From positions 62,001 through 126,000 of the forward strand of contig NZ_JAHXBN010000010.1 in assembly GCF_019924045.1 (NCBI RefSeq): a stretch of DNA of 64,000 bases, written 5' to 3'. This stretch comes from Dyadobacter fermentans (GTDB lineage: Bacteria > Bacteroidota > Bacteroidia > Cytophagales > Spirosomataceae). The position numbers were made by a program, and so were the translations under genes. Below are positions 45,810 to 54,015 of the stretch, piece by piece (the first letter of the stretch is position 1; every line of letters starts with the position of its first letter). The notes under the pieces are model-generated. The model did not search any database and was not told the origin of the DNA. It saw only the letters and a list, made by a program, of their open reading frames with translations.

Positions 45810-46421
45810 ATGGAGACAAACTCATTTGCCAGTGCATTACCATCAGCCTGTTCTCAGAAAAGTATACTGGAAACCCTGTTTGGCCAAGTGGTGACTAACG
45901 GTGATTATAATGCTTTCCGCGAGTTGTTCACGCGCCATTACCGGTCGCTTTGCAACTACGCCATGCGCGTGGTGGTGACCCGTGAGATCGCGGAAGAAGT
46001 GGTATCCGATGTATTTGTAAAACTTTGGAAAAATCGGGAGCAGATTGAAGTGCATACTTCTTTTCAGGCTTACATTTACAGGGCTGTGCGGAACCAGGCG
46101 CTGGATTACCTGAAACTGCGTATCCATCGTCAGAATGAGCGGGATTCGCTGGAATCGGTGCAGTGGAATATGAACCACGCCGACCATTTCTCTCCCGCCG
46201 AGGAGCTGTCGTACAACGAATTTTATTCGCATATAGAGGATTGCATTCAGGCGTTGCCGCGCCAGTGCCAGCTCATTTTCCGCCTCAGCCGCGAAGAGGG
46301 CCTCCGTTACCGCGACATTGCGGAGCGTCTGGAAATCTCGGTCAAAACGGTAGAAACCCAAATGAGCCGGGCATTGAAAGTACTACGCGAGCGCGTGCCG
46401 GAGCATAGGCTGGTGGCTTAG
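45810..46421 (+). CDS. ECF sigma-70 factor, Bacteroidota FecI-like type
   Basis: This 203-residue ECF sigma factor has region 2 at about residues 40-105 (NAFRELFTRHYRSLCNYAMR, EEVVSDVFVKLWKNRE, FQAYIYRAVRNQALDYLKL). Region 4 is at about 140-200 (IQALPRQCQLIFRLSREEGL, YRDIAERLEISVKTVETQM). This matches the Bacteroidota expansion family that usually works with a FecR anti-sigma and drives SusC/D loci. Here no FecR or SusCD gene follows: instead there is a repeat-rich stretch and then uxuA. It is divergent from the LacI gene; ~280 bases separate the starts. Confidence 0.92.
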   Translation: METNSFASALPSACSQKSILETLFGQVVTNGDYNAFRELFTRHYRSLCNYAMRVVVTREIAEEVVSDVFVKLWKNREQIEVHTSFQAYIYRAVRNQALDYLKLRIHRQNERDSLESVQWNMNHADHFSPAEELSYNEFYSHIEDCIQALPRQCQLIFRLSREEGLRYRDIAERLEISVKTVETQMSRALKVLRERVPEHRLVA

Positions 46422-46422
46422 G

Positions 46423-46554
46423 GGCTTTAAGCGATAGGCTATAAGCTTTAAGCTGTAAGCATTATGCTATGAGCTTTTAAAAGTAGCAATTGAAGTAACT
46501 GTAAACATAAAGTCGGTGCCTAAAGCTTATAGCTTATAGCTTACAGCTTATAGC
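46423..46554. repeat. Cluster of AGCTTATAGC-type short repeats in inverted arrangement
   Basis: The 150-base gap between the sigma gene and uxuA holds many copies of an ~11-base unit. The left part (46423-46475) reads TAAGCTATAAG-like, the right part (46519-46554) reads CTTATAGCTTA-like. The RNA could fold into a long imperfect hairpin with a ~40-base loop. It could act as a transcription attenuator or be a mobile intergenic repeat. Periodicity and arms are visible directly; function is not. Confidence 0.7.
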
Positions 46555-46572
46555 GCCGCCGCAAGGCATCAA

Positions 46573-47760
46573 ATGGCATTAGAACAAACCTGGCGTTGGT
46601 TCGGCCCTAACGACCCTGTTTCGTTGCAGGATATCCGTCAGGCCGGGGCAACCGGAATCGTAACCGCATTACATCACATTCCCAACGGAGAAGTTTGGGA
46701 GGTATCAGAAATTCAGGCACGTAAGCAGTTGATCGAAGACGCCGGCCTTACGTGGTCGGTCGTGGAAAGCGTGCCTGTGCACGAGTCGATCAAGACGCGG
46801 TCCGGGGATTTTGAAAAACATATTCTGAATTATCAGCAATCGCTCCGTAACCTGGGGCAATGCGGTATCGACACCGTCTGCTACAATTTCATGCCCATTC
46901 TCGACTGGACGCGCACCGACCTGGACGCGCCGATGAAAGATGGCTCCACCGGCTTGCGTTTCGATGCAACCCAGTTCGCGGCATTTGATCTTTACCTGTT
47001 GGAAAGACCGGAGGCCGGAGAGTTGTACACCGATGAGCAAAAACGCGCTGCCAAAATTTGGCTGGACACGGCGTCAGAGGAAGAGAAACAAAAACTCGTC
47101 CGTAACATTATAGCCGGTCTGCCGGGTTCGGAAGAAAGCTTTACAGTGGAAGAATTCAGAAAGGTTCTGAAAACCTATGAGCATATCGGCGATTTTGAGC
47201 TGCGCACGCATTTGTACCAGTTCATTCAGGCCATAGGGCCGGTGGCGGAAGAAGCGGGTATCCAATTGGCGATCCACCCCGACGATCCTCCTTATCCGAT
47301 TCTCGGATTACCACGCGTGGTAAGCACCGAAAATGATGCCGAAATGCTTCTCAAAGCATATGACAAGCAAGCCAACGGCATTTGTTTCTGTACGGGATCA
47401 TACGGTGTGAGGCCGGATAACGACCTGGCCGGAATGGTCGACAGGCTCGGGAAGAGGATCCACTTCATCCACCTGCGCGCCACCAAGCGCGAGCACGACG
47501 GCAGCTTTTACGAGGCCGATCACCTCGATGGCGACGTGGATATGTATGGCGTGATGAGAGCGTTGGTATTGGAGCAGAAAAGGCGGGAAAATGAAGGTAG
47601 AACCGATTTGAGAATGCCTTTCCGTCCTGATCATGGCCACCGTATGCTCGACGACCTGTCGGCTACGAAGCGGACCAACCCGGGTTATACGGCCATCGGG
47701 CGCCTGCGTGGGCTTGCGGAGCTGCGCGGCCTCGAATACGGGATTGAAAGAAGTTTGTGA
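46573..47760 (+). CDS. uxuA: Mannonate dehydratase
   Basis: This 395-residue enzyme dehydrates D-mannonate to 2-keto-3-deoxygluconate. The UxuA family is recognised from the start [58 protein letters not shown] with His/Asp, [18 protein letters not shown], and the C-terminal HIHLRA-like and [13 protein letters not shown] metal-ligand stretches. Its stop overlaps the frame of uxaC, whose likely ATG is 17 bases later, so the two are co-translated. It opens the hexuronate block behind the ECF sigma gene and the repeat cluster. Confidence 0.95.
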   Translation: MALEQTWRWFGPNDPVSLQDIRQAGATGIVTALHHIPNGEVWEVSEIQARKQLIEDAGLTWSVVESVPVHESIKTRSGDFEKHILNYQQSLRNLGQCGIDTVCYNFMPILDWTRTDLDAPMKDGSTGLRFDATQFAAFDLYLLERPEAGELYTDEQKRAAKIWLDTASEEEKQKLVRNIIAGLPGSEESFTVEEFRKVLKTYEHIGDFELRTHLYQFIQAIGPVAEEAGIQLAIHPDDPPYPILGLPRVVSTENDAEMLLKAYDKQANGICFCTGSYGVRPDNDLAGMVDRLGKRIHFIHLRATKREHDGSFYEADHLDGDVDMYGVMRALVLEQKRRENEGRTDLRMPFRPDHGHRMLDDLSATKRTNPGYTAIGRLRGLAELRGLEYGIERSL

Positions 47761-47777
47761 TTGTAACAAGAAAGAGA

Positions 47778-49205
47778 ATGGAAACGATTAGCACCGCTGT
47801 ACAAAAGACCTTCATTTCCGAAGATTTCCTCCTCCGTTCGGAAACCGCGCGTATCCTTTACCATGATTATGCAAAGGAAATGCCGATCATCGATTACCAC
47901 TGCCACCTTCCGCCCGATCAGATTGCGGAGGACAAGCAGTTTGAGAACCTGACGCAAATCTGGCTTTACGGCGACCATTACAAATGGCGTGCAATGCGTG
48001 CGAATGGCATCAACGAGCGGTATTGCACAGGGGAAGCGAGCGATTGGGAGAAATTTGAACAATGGGCGGCCACGGTACCGTACACGATGCGTAATCCGCT
48101 CTATCACTGGACGCACCTCGAATTGCTGCGCTATTTCGATATTGATATTGTTTTAAATAAACATACGGCTCGCGAGATCTACGATGAATGCTCGGCCAAG
48201 CTGCGTCAGCCCGATTATTCGGTGAAAAGCCTGCTGAACCGCATGAACGTAAAGGTAATCTGTACGACGGATGATCCAACGGACTCATTGAATTACCACA
48301 GCGCGATCAATGAAAGTGGTTTCGACATCCGTGTATTGCCGACATTCCGACCGGATAAGGCCATGCTGCTAATTGATTCACCGGAGGACTTTAAACAATA
48401 TCTGGCAAAACTGGCGCAAGCAACAGGGACTGGCGAGATTACTTCTTATGATGCATTGCTGGCCGCATTGCAGAACCGCCACGATTTTTTCGCTTCAATG
48501 GGTGGCCGCTTGTCGGATCATGGTTTGGAACATATTTATGCGGAATTTGACGAAGCAGCGGCGCGTGAAGCATTTGCGGCTGCATTGAAAGGCGAGAAGC
48601 CATCGGCAAACCAGGCACTGGCGTTCAAATCGGTGCTGTTGTATGAAATGGCTAAAATGGACCATGCCAAAGGCTGGACGCAACAATTCCACCTCGGTGC
48701 ATTGCGTAATAACAACGAACGTATGCTTCGCGAGCTTGGCCCGGATACCGGCTGGGACTCCATCGGCGATTACAGCCAGGCGCAGGCGCTTTCCAAGTTT
48801 TTGAATAAACTCGATTCGACAGACCAACTGGCGAAAACGATTTTATATAACCTCAATCCGGCCGATAATGAAGTGCTGGCTACGATGACGGGTAACTATA
48901 ACGACGGTACCGTTGCCGGTAAAATGCAGTTCGGCTCCGGCTGGTGGTTCCTCGATCAAAAAGATGGTATGGAGCGGCAGATGAATGCATTGTCGAATAT
49001 GGGATTGCTGAGCCGTTTCGTGGGAATGCTGACGGATTCACGCAGCTTCCTTTCGTACCCGCGCCACGAGTATTTCCGCCGGATTCTTTGTAACCTCATT
49101 GGTCAGGACGTCGAGAATGGCGAGCTGCCGAATGATATTCAGTGGCTGGGTAAGATGGTACAGGGTATTTCTTACAACAATGCCAATAAATATTTTGGCT
49201 TTTGA
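47778..49205 (+). CDS. uxaC: Glucuronate (uronate) isomerase
   Basis: This 475-residue enzyme isomerises D-glucuronate to D-fructuronate and D-galacturonate to D-tagaturonate. The signature IIDYHCHLPPDQIAED carries the His-x-His metal site. NGINERYCTGEASDWEKFEQ, VKVICTTDDPTDSL, WTQQFHLGALRNNN and the end segment SRFVGMLTDSRSFLSYPRHEYFRR are all UxaC features. I chose the ATG at 47778; a GTG at 47757 overlapping the uxuA stop is possible. It lies directly after uxuA; a hairpin terminator follows 33 bases after the stop. Confidence 0.95.
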   Translation: METISTAVQKTFISEDFLLRSETARILYHDYAKEMPIIDYHCHLPPDQIAEDKQFENLTQIWLYGDHYKWRAMRANGINERYCTGEASDWEKFEQWAATVPYTMRNPLYHWTHLELLRYFDIDIVLNKHTAREIYDECSAKLRQPDYSVKSLLNRMNVKVICTTDDPTDSLNYHSAINESGFDIRVLPTFRPDKAMLLIDSPEDFKQYLAKLAQATGTGEITSYDALLAALQNRHDFFASMGGRLSDHGLEHIYAEFDEAAAREAFAAALKGEKPSANQALAFKSVLLYEMAKMDHAKGWTQQFHLGALRNNNERMLRELGPDTGWDSIGDYSQAQALSKFLNKLDSTDQLAKTILYNLNPADNEVLATMTGNYNDGTVAGKMQFGSGWWFLDQKDGMERQMNALSNMGLLSRFVGMLTDSRSFLSYPRHEYFRRILCNLIGQDVENGELPNDIQWLGKMVQGISYNNANKYFGF

Positions 49206-49238
49206 TTAAAATCCGAATTTAAATACGCTAATAAAAGG

Positions 49239-49267
49239 AATAGCCCAGACATTTGTTGTGGGCTATT
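49239..49267 (+). terminator. Terminator-like hairpin after uxaC
   Basis: AATAGCCCA (49239-49247) pairs with TGGGCTATT (49259-49267), loop 11 bases, followed by TTAATGTTAAT. It may separate uxuA-uxaC from kdgK-kdgA, or attenuate between them. Confidence 0.7.
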
Positions 49268-49358
49268 TTAATGTTAATACTTAATTTTGGCGCGTAATCA
49301 TTTTTCAATGGCCCGTCAGGGAGCTTCATTCTTTGGCAAACGGGCAATAGTTTAAAAT

Positions 49359-50354
49359 ATGGCTCAGATAGTATCCTTCGGGGAGGTCCTCATGCGGCTT
49401 TCCACTCCTGGTTTTTCCCGTTTTGAACAAGCCCGTCAATTGAATGTAACGTATGCCGGTGGCGAAGCGAACGTTTCGACCGCATTGGCATATTGGGGAC
49501 ACAGCACGGCGCACGTTACCCGTTTCCCTGACTCGCCTATCGGACGCGCGGCGGCTCAGTACCTGCATTTTCACGGCGTCGACACGTCACACATCCTTTT
49601 TGGAGGCCCGAGAATGGCCGTTTACTTCCTCGAAACCGGCGCTGCCATGCGCGGTAGCCAGATCGTGTACGACCGCGCCAATTCATCCCTCGCGACGATC
49701 GACCCGAAAGAACTCGATTGGGATAATATCCTGAAAGACGCGAAATGGTTTCACTGGGCAGGTATTACCCCGGCATTGTCACAAGAGGCTGCGGACGCAT
49801 TGCTCGACGGCATTAAGGCTGCCCGCAAACGTAATATTACCGTTTCCGGGGACATTTTTTACCGCGCCAATTTGTGGAAATACGGCAAAAAACCATCCGA
49901 TATCCTGCCTGAACTGACTGCCGGAACGGATGTTGTAATCGCCAACAGCATCAATATCAAGGAGATTTTTGACATTGACGGAAACGATTTTGTTGAATCC
50001 TGCGTCAATTTACAGAAGGCTTTCCCGCAGGTGAAAACGGTGGTGGATACGAAAAGAACGTCGATCAGCGCGTCGCACAACCTGCTGAGGGCATTTTTAT
50101 GGAATGGCAAGGAGCTGCTCGAAACGGAAGATATCGAAATCAACCCTATTATTGACCGTGTAGGCGGTGGCGACGCATTCATTGCCGGCCTGATCCACGG
50201 CCTCATTACCTTCGACGACCAGCAAAAAGCACTGGAATTCGGGGTAGCCGCTTCGGCATTGAAGCACACCATCGAAGGCGATGCATTGATCTCGACGATC
50301 GCCGAAGTGGAAGCTATCCGTCAGGGAGAGACCTCAGGAAGAATTAAACGCTAG
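49359..50354 (+). CDS. kdgK: 2-keto-3-deoxygluconate kinase (PfkB family)
   Basis: This 331-residue ribokinase-fold enzyme phosphorylates KDG to KDPG. It starts MAQIVSFGEVLMRLSTPGF with the YAGGEANVSTALAYWG substrate motif, and has the PfkB DRVGGGDAFIAGLIHG catalytic signature (Asp in GGGDAF). KdgK-type length and the downstream aldolase confirm the assignment. The gap to kdgA is 17 bases. Confidence 0.94.
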   Translation: MAQIVSFGEVLMRLSTPGFSRFEQARQLNVTYAGGEANVSTALAYWGHSTAHVTRFPDSPIGRAAAQYLHFHGVDTSHILFGGPRMAVYFLETGAAMRGSQIVYDRANSSLATIDPKELDWDNILKDAKWFHWAGITPALSQEAADALLDGIKAARKRNITVSGDIFYRANLWKYGKKPSDILPELTAGTDVVIANSINIKEIFDIDGNDFVESCVNLQKAFPQVKTVVDTKRTSISASHNLLRAFLWNGKELLETEDIEINPIIDRVGGGDAFIAGLIHGLITFDDQQKALEFGVAASALKHTIEGDALISTIAEVEAIRQGETSGRIKR

Positions 50355-50371
50355 TAACCTGGCCAACAATC

Positions 50372-51037
50372 ATGGATAAAGAAACAACATTGATATTATT
50401 GAACGAAGTCGGCGTACTGCCGCTGTTCTATCATGCGGATATTGAAATTGCCAAGGAGGTAATCAATGCAGCGTATCGCGGAGGCGCGCGCGCATTCGAA
50501 TTCACGAACCGCGGCGACAATGCATACAATGTATTTGCGGAGCTTCTGGCTTATGTGAAGGAAAGCCTGCCGGGGCTCTCACTCGGTATCGGCACAATTT
50601 ATGATGCGGAAACCGCACAAAAATTCATCGATGCAGGTACCGATTTCATTGTAACACCCTGCCTTAATCCGGCAGTAGGTGCAGCTTGTTTGAAGGCAGG
50701 TATCCCCTGGATTCCGGGTGTTTCTACATTGACTGAAATCTACAACGCGCAACAAGCAGGTGCGGAGGTCGTGAAACTCTTCCCGGGTGAAGTAGTAGGT
50801 TCCGCATTCGTGCGCGCGATACGTGGGCCTATGCCTAAGGTTAAAATCATGGTTACAGGCGGCGTACAACCCACCAAAGAGAGCATTAACGAATGGTTCG
50901 GCGCAGGTGCCTATGCTGTCGGTTTGGGCTCAAACCTGTTCCCGAAAGATGTGGTAGCACAAGGTAATTACCCCTGGATCGAACAAAAAGTAGCAGAAAG
51001 CATCGCGCTGGTTAAAGAGTTCCGCGCGAACAGCTGA
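50372..51037 (+). CDS. kdgA: KHG/KDPG aldolase
   Basis: This 221-residue class I aldolase cleaves KDPG to pyruvate and glyceraldehyde 3-phosphate (Eda-type). Visible motifs are ARAFEFTNRGDNA (Glu/Arg), FIVTPCLNPAVGAACLKAGIP, with the Schiff-base Lys expected in EVVKLFPGEVVG, and VTGGVQPTKESINEWF. It ends the + strand hexuronate block, and its stop abuts the stop of the convergent Uma2 gene with no gap. Confidence 0.93.
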   Translation: MDKETTLILLNEVGVLPLFYHADIEIAKEVINAAYRGGARAFEFTNRGDNAYNVFAELLAYVKESLPGLSLGIGTIYDAETAQKFIDAGTDFIVTPCLNPAVGAACLKAGIPWIPGVSTLTEIYNAQQAGAEVVKLFPGEVVGSAFVRAIRGPMPKVKIMVTGGVQPTKESINEWFGAGAYAVGLGSNLFPKDVVAQGNYPWIEQKVAESIALVKEFRANS

Positions 51038-51619
51038 TCAATATTCTAAAATATCGCTCAGGCGCGTGGAGAAATTGAGAAGTACTTCACCGCCTGAAAG
51101 CGTTTCTTCAAAATGTACTGCAAGTGGAGGCTTGCCCGGTTCGTAAACGTAGGTCGTCTGGCTTTTCGGACACACGAGCCAGGCAAGCCTCACGCCGTTT
51201 TCTATCCACTTCAGCATTTTTCGTTCCAGGTAACGGAGGCTATCTGTTTTGGATTGTAATTCAATCACAAAATCCGGCGCCATGTATGGGAACGAATTCT
51301 TTTCATCGTCTGTCAGCGCATTCCAGCGGTCTATTTGTATCCAGGCAACGTCCGGCACCCGCATGGACCTGTCTTGAAGAAAAAAACCTCCATTTGATTC
51401 AATTACCCTTCCTCCCTTTTTCTTGCGGTTCCAAATAGCTATTTCGGCGATTAATTCACTGTTATTAGAACTGCCAAGGAGAAAGGTGGGTGTCATAGTG
51501 ATGTGTAGTTGACCATGCTCGTCCCTTTCAACCATTAAGTCGGGGTTGGCCACGCAGAATGCGACCAACTCGTCGTCGGTGAAATATGGATGTGCGGGTA
51601 TGTTCAATGGGAGAATCAT
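51038..51619 (-). CDS. Uma2-family (DUF820) putative endonuclease
   Basis: This 193-residue protein is counted from the ATG at 51617-51619 (MILPLNIPAHPYFTDDE); an ATG 27 bases upstream is in frame. Uma2/DUF820 proteins have a PD-(D/E)xK fold; here SMRVPDVAWIQ gives the Asp and APDFVIELQSKTDSLRYLERK the ExQ/K-like site. NGVRLAWLVCP and TTYVYEP are also typical. The Gln in ELQSK may stand in for the usual Lys. Such proteins are common in cyanobacteria and scattered in Bacteroidota, often mobile, with unknown biology. It is wedged between kdgA and a DUF3784 gene, unrelated in function. Confidence 0.85.
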   Translation of the reverse strand: MILPLNIPAHPYFTDDELVAFCVANPDLMVERDEHGQLHITMTPTFLLGSSNNSELIAEIAIWNRKKKGGRVIESNGGFFLQDRSMRVPDVAWIQIDRWNALTDDEKNSFPYMAPDFVIELQSKTDSLRYLERKMLKWIENGVRLAWLVCPKSQTTYVYEPGKPPLAVHFEETLSGGEVLLNFSTRLSDILEY

Positions 51620-51721
51620 AATGTGCTTTTTATCAAATATAAGCATTTACCAAAATGAATGCCAATTGACTTTCTCCTGCATAATTTTGTAACTTATAAG
51701 GCAATTAGCCGTGACAAAGTT

Positions 51722-52441
51722 ATGCTTACCGTTGCCATTATCATTTCGCTGGTCCTGCTTTCGCTCGGGTTTATCGTGACGCCGGGTAATGCGAAATACC
51801 TGTTATCCGGGTACAATACGATGTCGGAAGCGGATCGCGCGAAGATGGACATCGTTTCCTATGTAAAGTTTTTCAATCGCTTCCACATATTCCTCGGCAT
51901 TAGCGAGCTGGCAGGCGTGCTGATCCTGAATGCCTTTAATCCCAACTGGGCGACAGTGTTCATGGTTATGTACCCACTGCTGGCGTATGTGTACATGATC
52001 GCCGTAGGCAACCGCTATTATACGGGCACGAGCGGTCAGCGGGTAGGAACCTACATCGTCATGGCCATTATCCTGGTCGTGGTAGTAGGTGTAGGTTATT
52101 TGATGTTTACAGGAATGAGAAACAGCGAAATCTTCCTTACTTCACGTGCATTGGAGATCAAAGGCATTTCCGGAATGAAAATTGCACGCGATGATGTGAC
52201 CGGATTCGTTGTTACCGACACCTTGCCCGACATTTCGAGCAAGGCGAACGGCTTCGCAGGCGGAGAGTTTGCCAAAGGTGCTTTCAAAACAGACGACGGC
52301 CGTATTGTGAGATTGTATATCAATAAAAAATCTCACCCGTACCTGCTGATCAAAACAGTGACGGATGAGATCTATTTCAGCTCCGATGCCATCTCGGCTA
52401 ATGAACTTTACAATCAGCTCAAAGCGTGGAAGTCCCGGTAA
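51722..52441 (+). CDS. DUF3784-like membrane protein with PH-like domain
   Basis: This 239-residue protein is counted from the ATG at 51722 (MLTVAIIISLVLLSLGFIV); an earlier in-frame ATG at 51659 would add a 21-residue non-hydrophobic tail. It has three to four TM helices (about residues 1-20, 52-70, 75-95 and 113-135) in a DUF3784 arrangement (GFIVTPGNAKYLLSGYNTM). A C-terminal soluble bacterial PH-like beta domain runs from ~142 to 239 (ALEIKGISGMKIARDDV to LYNQLKAWKSR). The function is unknown. Its 3' end overlaps the convergent uxaB by 23 bases. Confidence 0.75.
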   Translation: MLTVAIIISLVLLSLGFIVTPGNAKYLLSGYNTMSEADRAKMDIVSYVKFFNRFHIFLGISELAGVLILNAFNPNWATVFMVMYPLLAYVYMIAVGNRYYTGTSGQRVGTYIVMAIILVVVVGVGYLMFTGMRNSEIFLTSRALEIKGISGMKIARDDVTGFVVTDTLPDISSKANGFAGGEFAKGAFKTDDGRIVRLYINKKSHPYLLIKTVTDEIYFSSDAISANELYNQLKAWKSR

Positions 52442-53909
52442 AAACCGGTTCGGTCATATAGCCTTTCACGGCGTCGGCAAACCCTGGCAGCAATGTAAGG
52501 TCGGTATCCCAAAGTGATACGTCGCTCAAAACCTGCTGAGCCAGATCGACCGGCGATGCCGCATTCTTCCATTTCTCATCAAAATAAGCCGCAGCATCGC
52601 AGCGGATGGAGTACGGCTGGCCGTCGCGTTCGCCATAGTAAGCATTGTCTTTGTGCATTACCGGCTTCATAAATCGCAGGAATGCGGCAAATCCTTTGGC
52701 AAATAATGCAGGCACTTCGTCTGATTTCTGGTAGTGGTTCAGAAGCGTCGGAATGTTGCGCATTTTCATCTTCGCCGTGTATTGCACAGTAATGTCGATC
52801 AGTTGGTGGCGGATGAACGGGTTGCGGAAGCGATCGAGTACCTGGTTGCCGAACTCCTGTGCCTGTGCGGGATCGACAGCGTACGGAATCGCAGGCGCGA
52901 GTTCTTTCAGCATCACATCTGCTATGAACTGTGCTGTTTCGGCATTCTCCATCGCTTCGCGAACAGTGTCCAGGCCGTGCAGGTAAGCAAGGCCTGAGGC
53001 CAGCGTATGGGTGCCATTCAGTAATCTCAGTTTCAACTCACGGAACAGGTCAATGTCCGGTTCGATCACCACACCTTTATCGGCCTGGGCAAAGCTCAGT
53101 ACATTGCGTACATGCTGGTCACCTTCGATGGCCCAGAGGCGGTAAACCTCGGAAACGATCAGCAAATCATCACGGAAGCCATGTTTTTCGGAGAGTGCTG
53201 CCACTGTTTCGGCATCGGGTTTCCCGGGAACGATGCGGTCCACCAGCGAACTACAAAAGTGGTTATAGTTTTCAAGCCAGTAGATGAATGCCCTGTCCAG
53301 ATTATGCCGTTGTGCCTGTTCCAATACGATGGCTTTCAGTTTGGGACCGTTGCCGACGATCAATTCGGTAGGCACAATCACCATCCCCGATTCAGGAGCG
53401 CCGTTAAATGCTTTGTAGCGCTCCAACAAATAGGCCGTCAGCTTACCCGGAAAGGATACCGGTGGGTTGGCGAAAATATCGTCGTCGACCAGCTGGATAC
53501 CTACCTCTGTCGTATTTGAAATAACAATATTAAGCTCTGAGCTATGCGCACATTCAAGAATATCGGCCCAGTCGCTAGCGGCGGCGAGGGTGCGGCTAAT
53601 GCTGCTGTTGATAACCGTTTCGTCGACTTGCCGGCCATTTTCGATTCCGCGGATGCTGTGCGAAAAAATATTCCGCTGCTCCGCAAATGCATCGGTTCCC
53701 CCGGTGCTGGTCGATTTCACGACCACAATCCGACCGTTGAAAATACCCTGCGCATTGGCCTTGTTTACAAAATAGTCGGGCAGGCCGCGCAACAGCACAC
53801 CTGTGCCGAACTGGATGATTTTTTCCGGCAATGCAAGAAGTTTCCGATGATCGGCGAGAAGTTCGGGCTGCTGGTCGAGCAGTTGGGGAGAAAGCTGCGG
53901 TAACGACAT
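52419..53909 (-). CDS. uxaB: Tagaturonate reductase (altronate oxidoreductase)
   Basis: This 496-residue NAD-dependent polyol-type dehydrogenase of the mannitol dehydrogenase family reduces tagaturonate to altronate. It is counted from the ATG at 53907-53909 (MSLPQLSPQLLDQQP); the frame extends 93 bases upstream. IIQFGTGVLLRGLPDYFV is the NAD-binding start, and NIVISNTTEVGI, VIVPTELIVGNGPKLKAIVL, WLENYNHFCSSLVDRIVPG and RLLNGTHTLAS follow the UxaB pattern rather than UxuB. It lies convergent to the + strand hexuronate genes. The altronate dehydratase needed next (UxaA) is not in the window. Confidence 0.9.
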   Translation of the reverse strand: MSLPQLSPQLLDQQPELLADHRKLLALPEKIIQFGTGVLLRGLPDYFVNKANAQGIFNGRIVVVKSTSTGGTDAFAEQRNIFSHSIRGIENGRQVDETVINSSISRTLAAASDWADILECAHSSELNIVISNTTEVGIQLVDDDIFANPPVSFPGKLTAYLLERYKAFNGAPESGMVIVPTELIVGNGPKLKAIVLEQAQRHNLDRAFIYWLENYNHFCSSLVDRIVPGKPDAETVAALSEKHGFRDDLLIVSEVYRLWAIEGDQHVRNVLSFAQADKGVVIEPDIDLFRELKLRLLNGTHTLASGLAYLHGLDTVREAMENAETAQFIADVMLKELAPAIPYAVDPAQAQEFGNQVLDRFRNPFIRHQLIDITVQYTAKMKMRNIPTLLNHYQKSDEVPALFAKGFAAFLRFMKPVMHKDNAYYGERDGQPYSIRCDAAAYFDEKWKNAASPVDLAQQVLSDVSLWDTDLTLLPGFADAVKGYMTEPVFTGTSTL

Positions 53910-53966
53910 TTTTAAGTAGATAAAAGGTTTGACAATATGACGCCGTTTGGAAAGCATAACCCCTAA

Positions 53967-53998
53967 ACAAAAAGAGGCACCTTTTCGGTACCTCTTTC
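53967..53998 (-). terminator. Terminator after lon
   Basis: AAAGAGG and CCTCTTT arms (53971-53977 and 53991-53997), with an internal mismatch and an ACC/GGT inner stem, give a hairpin. On the minus strand it runs into CCTCTTTTTGTTT, 19 bases past the lon stop. Confidence 0.75.
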
Positions 53999-54015
53999 GC
54001 ATATTTTAAGCTGGC

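Noticed and set aside
46423..46554. CRISPR array
   Set aside because: Units are ~11 bases, back to back and in both orientations, with no 30-40 base spacers and no cas genes.
51038..51619. Defence-island signal from the Uma2-family nuclease
   Set aside because: A lone Uma2 gene with no methylase, toxin or other defence gene nearby does not support a defence system.
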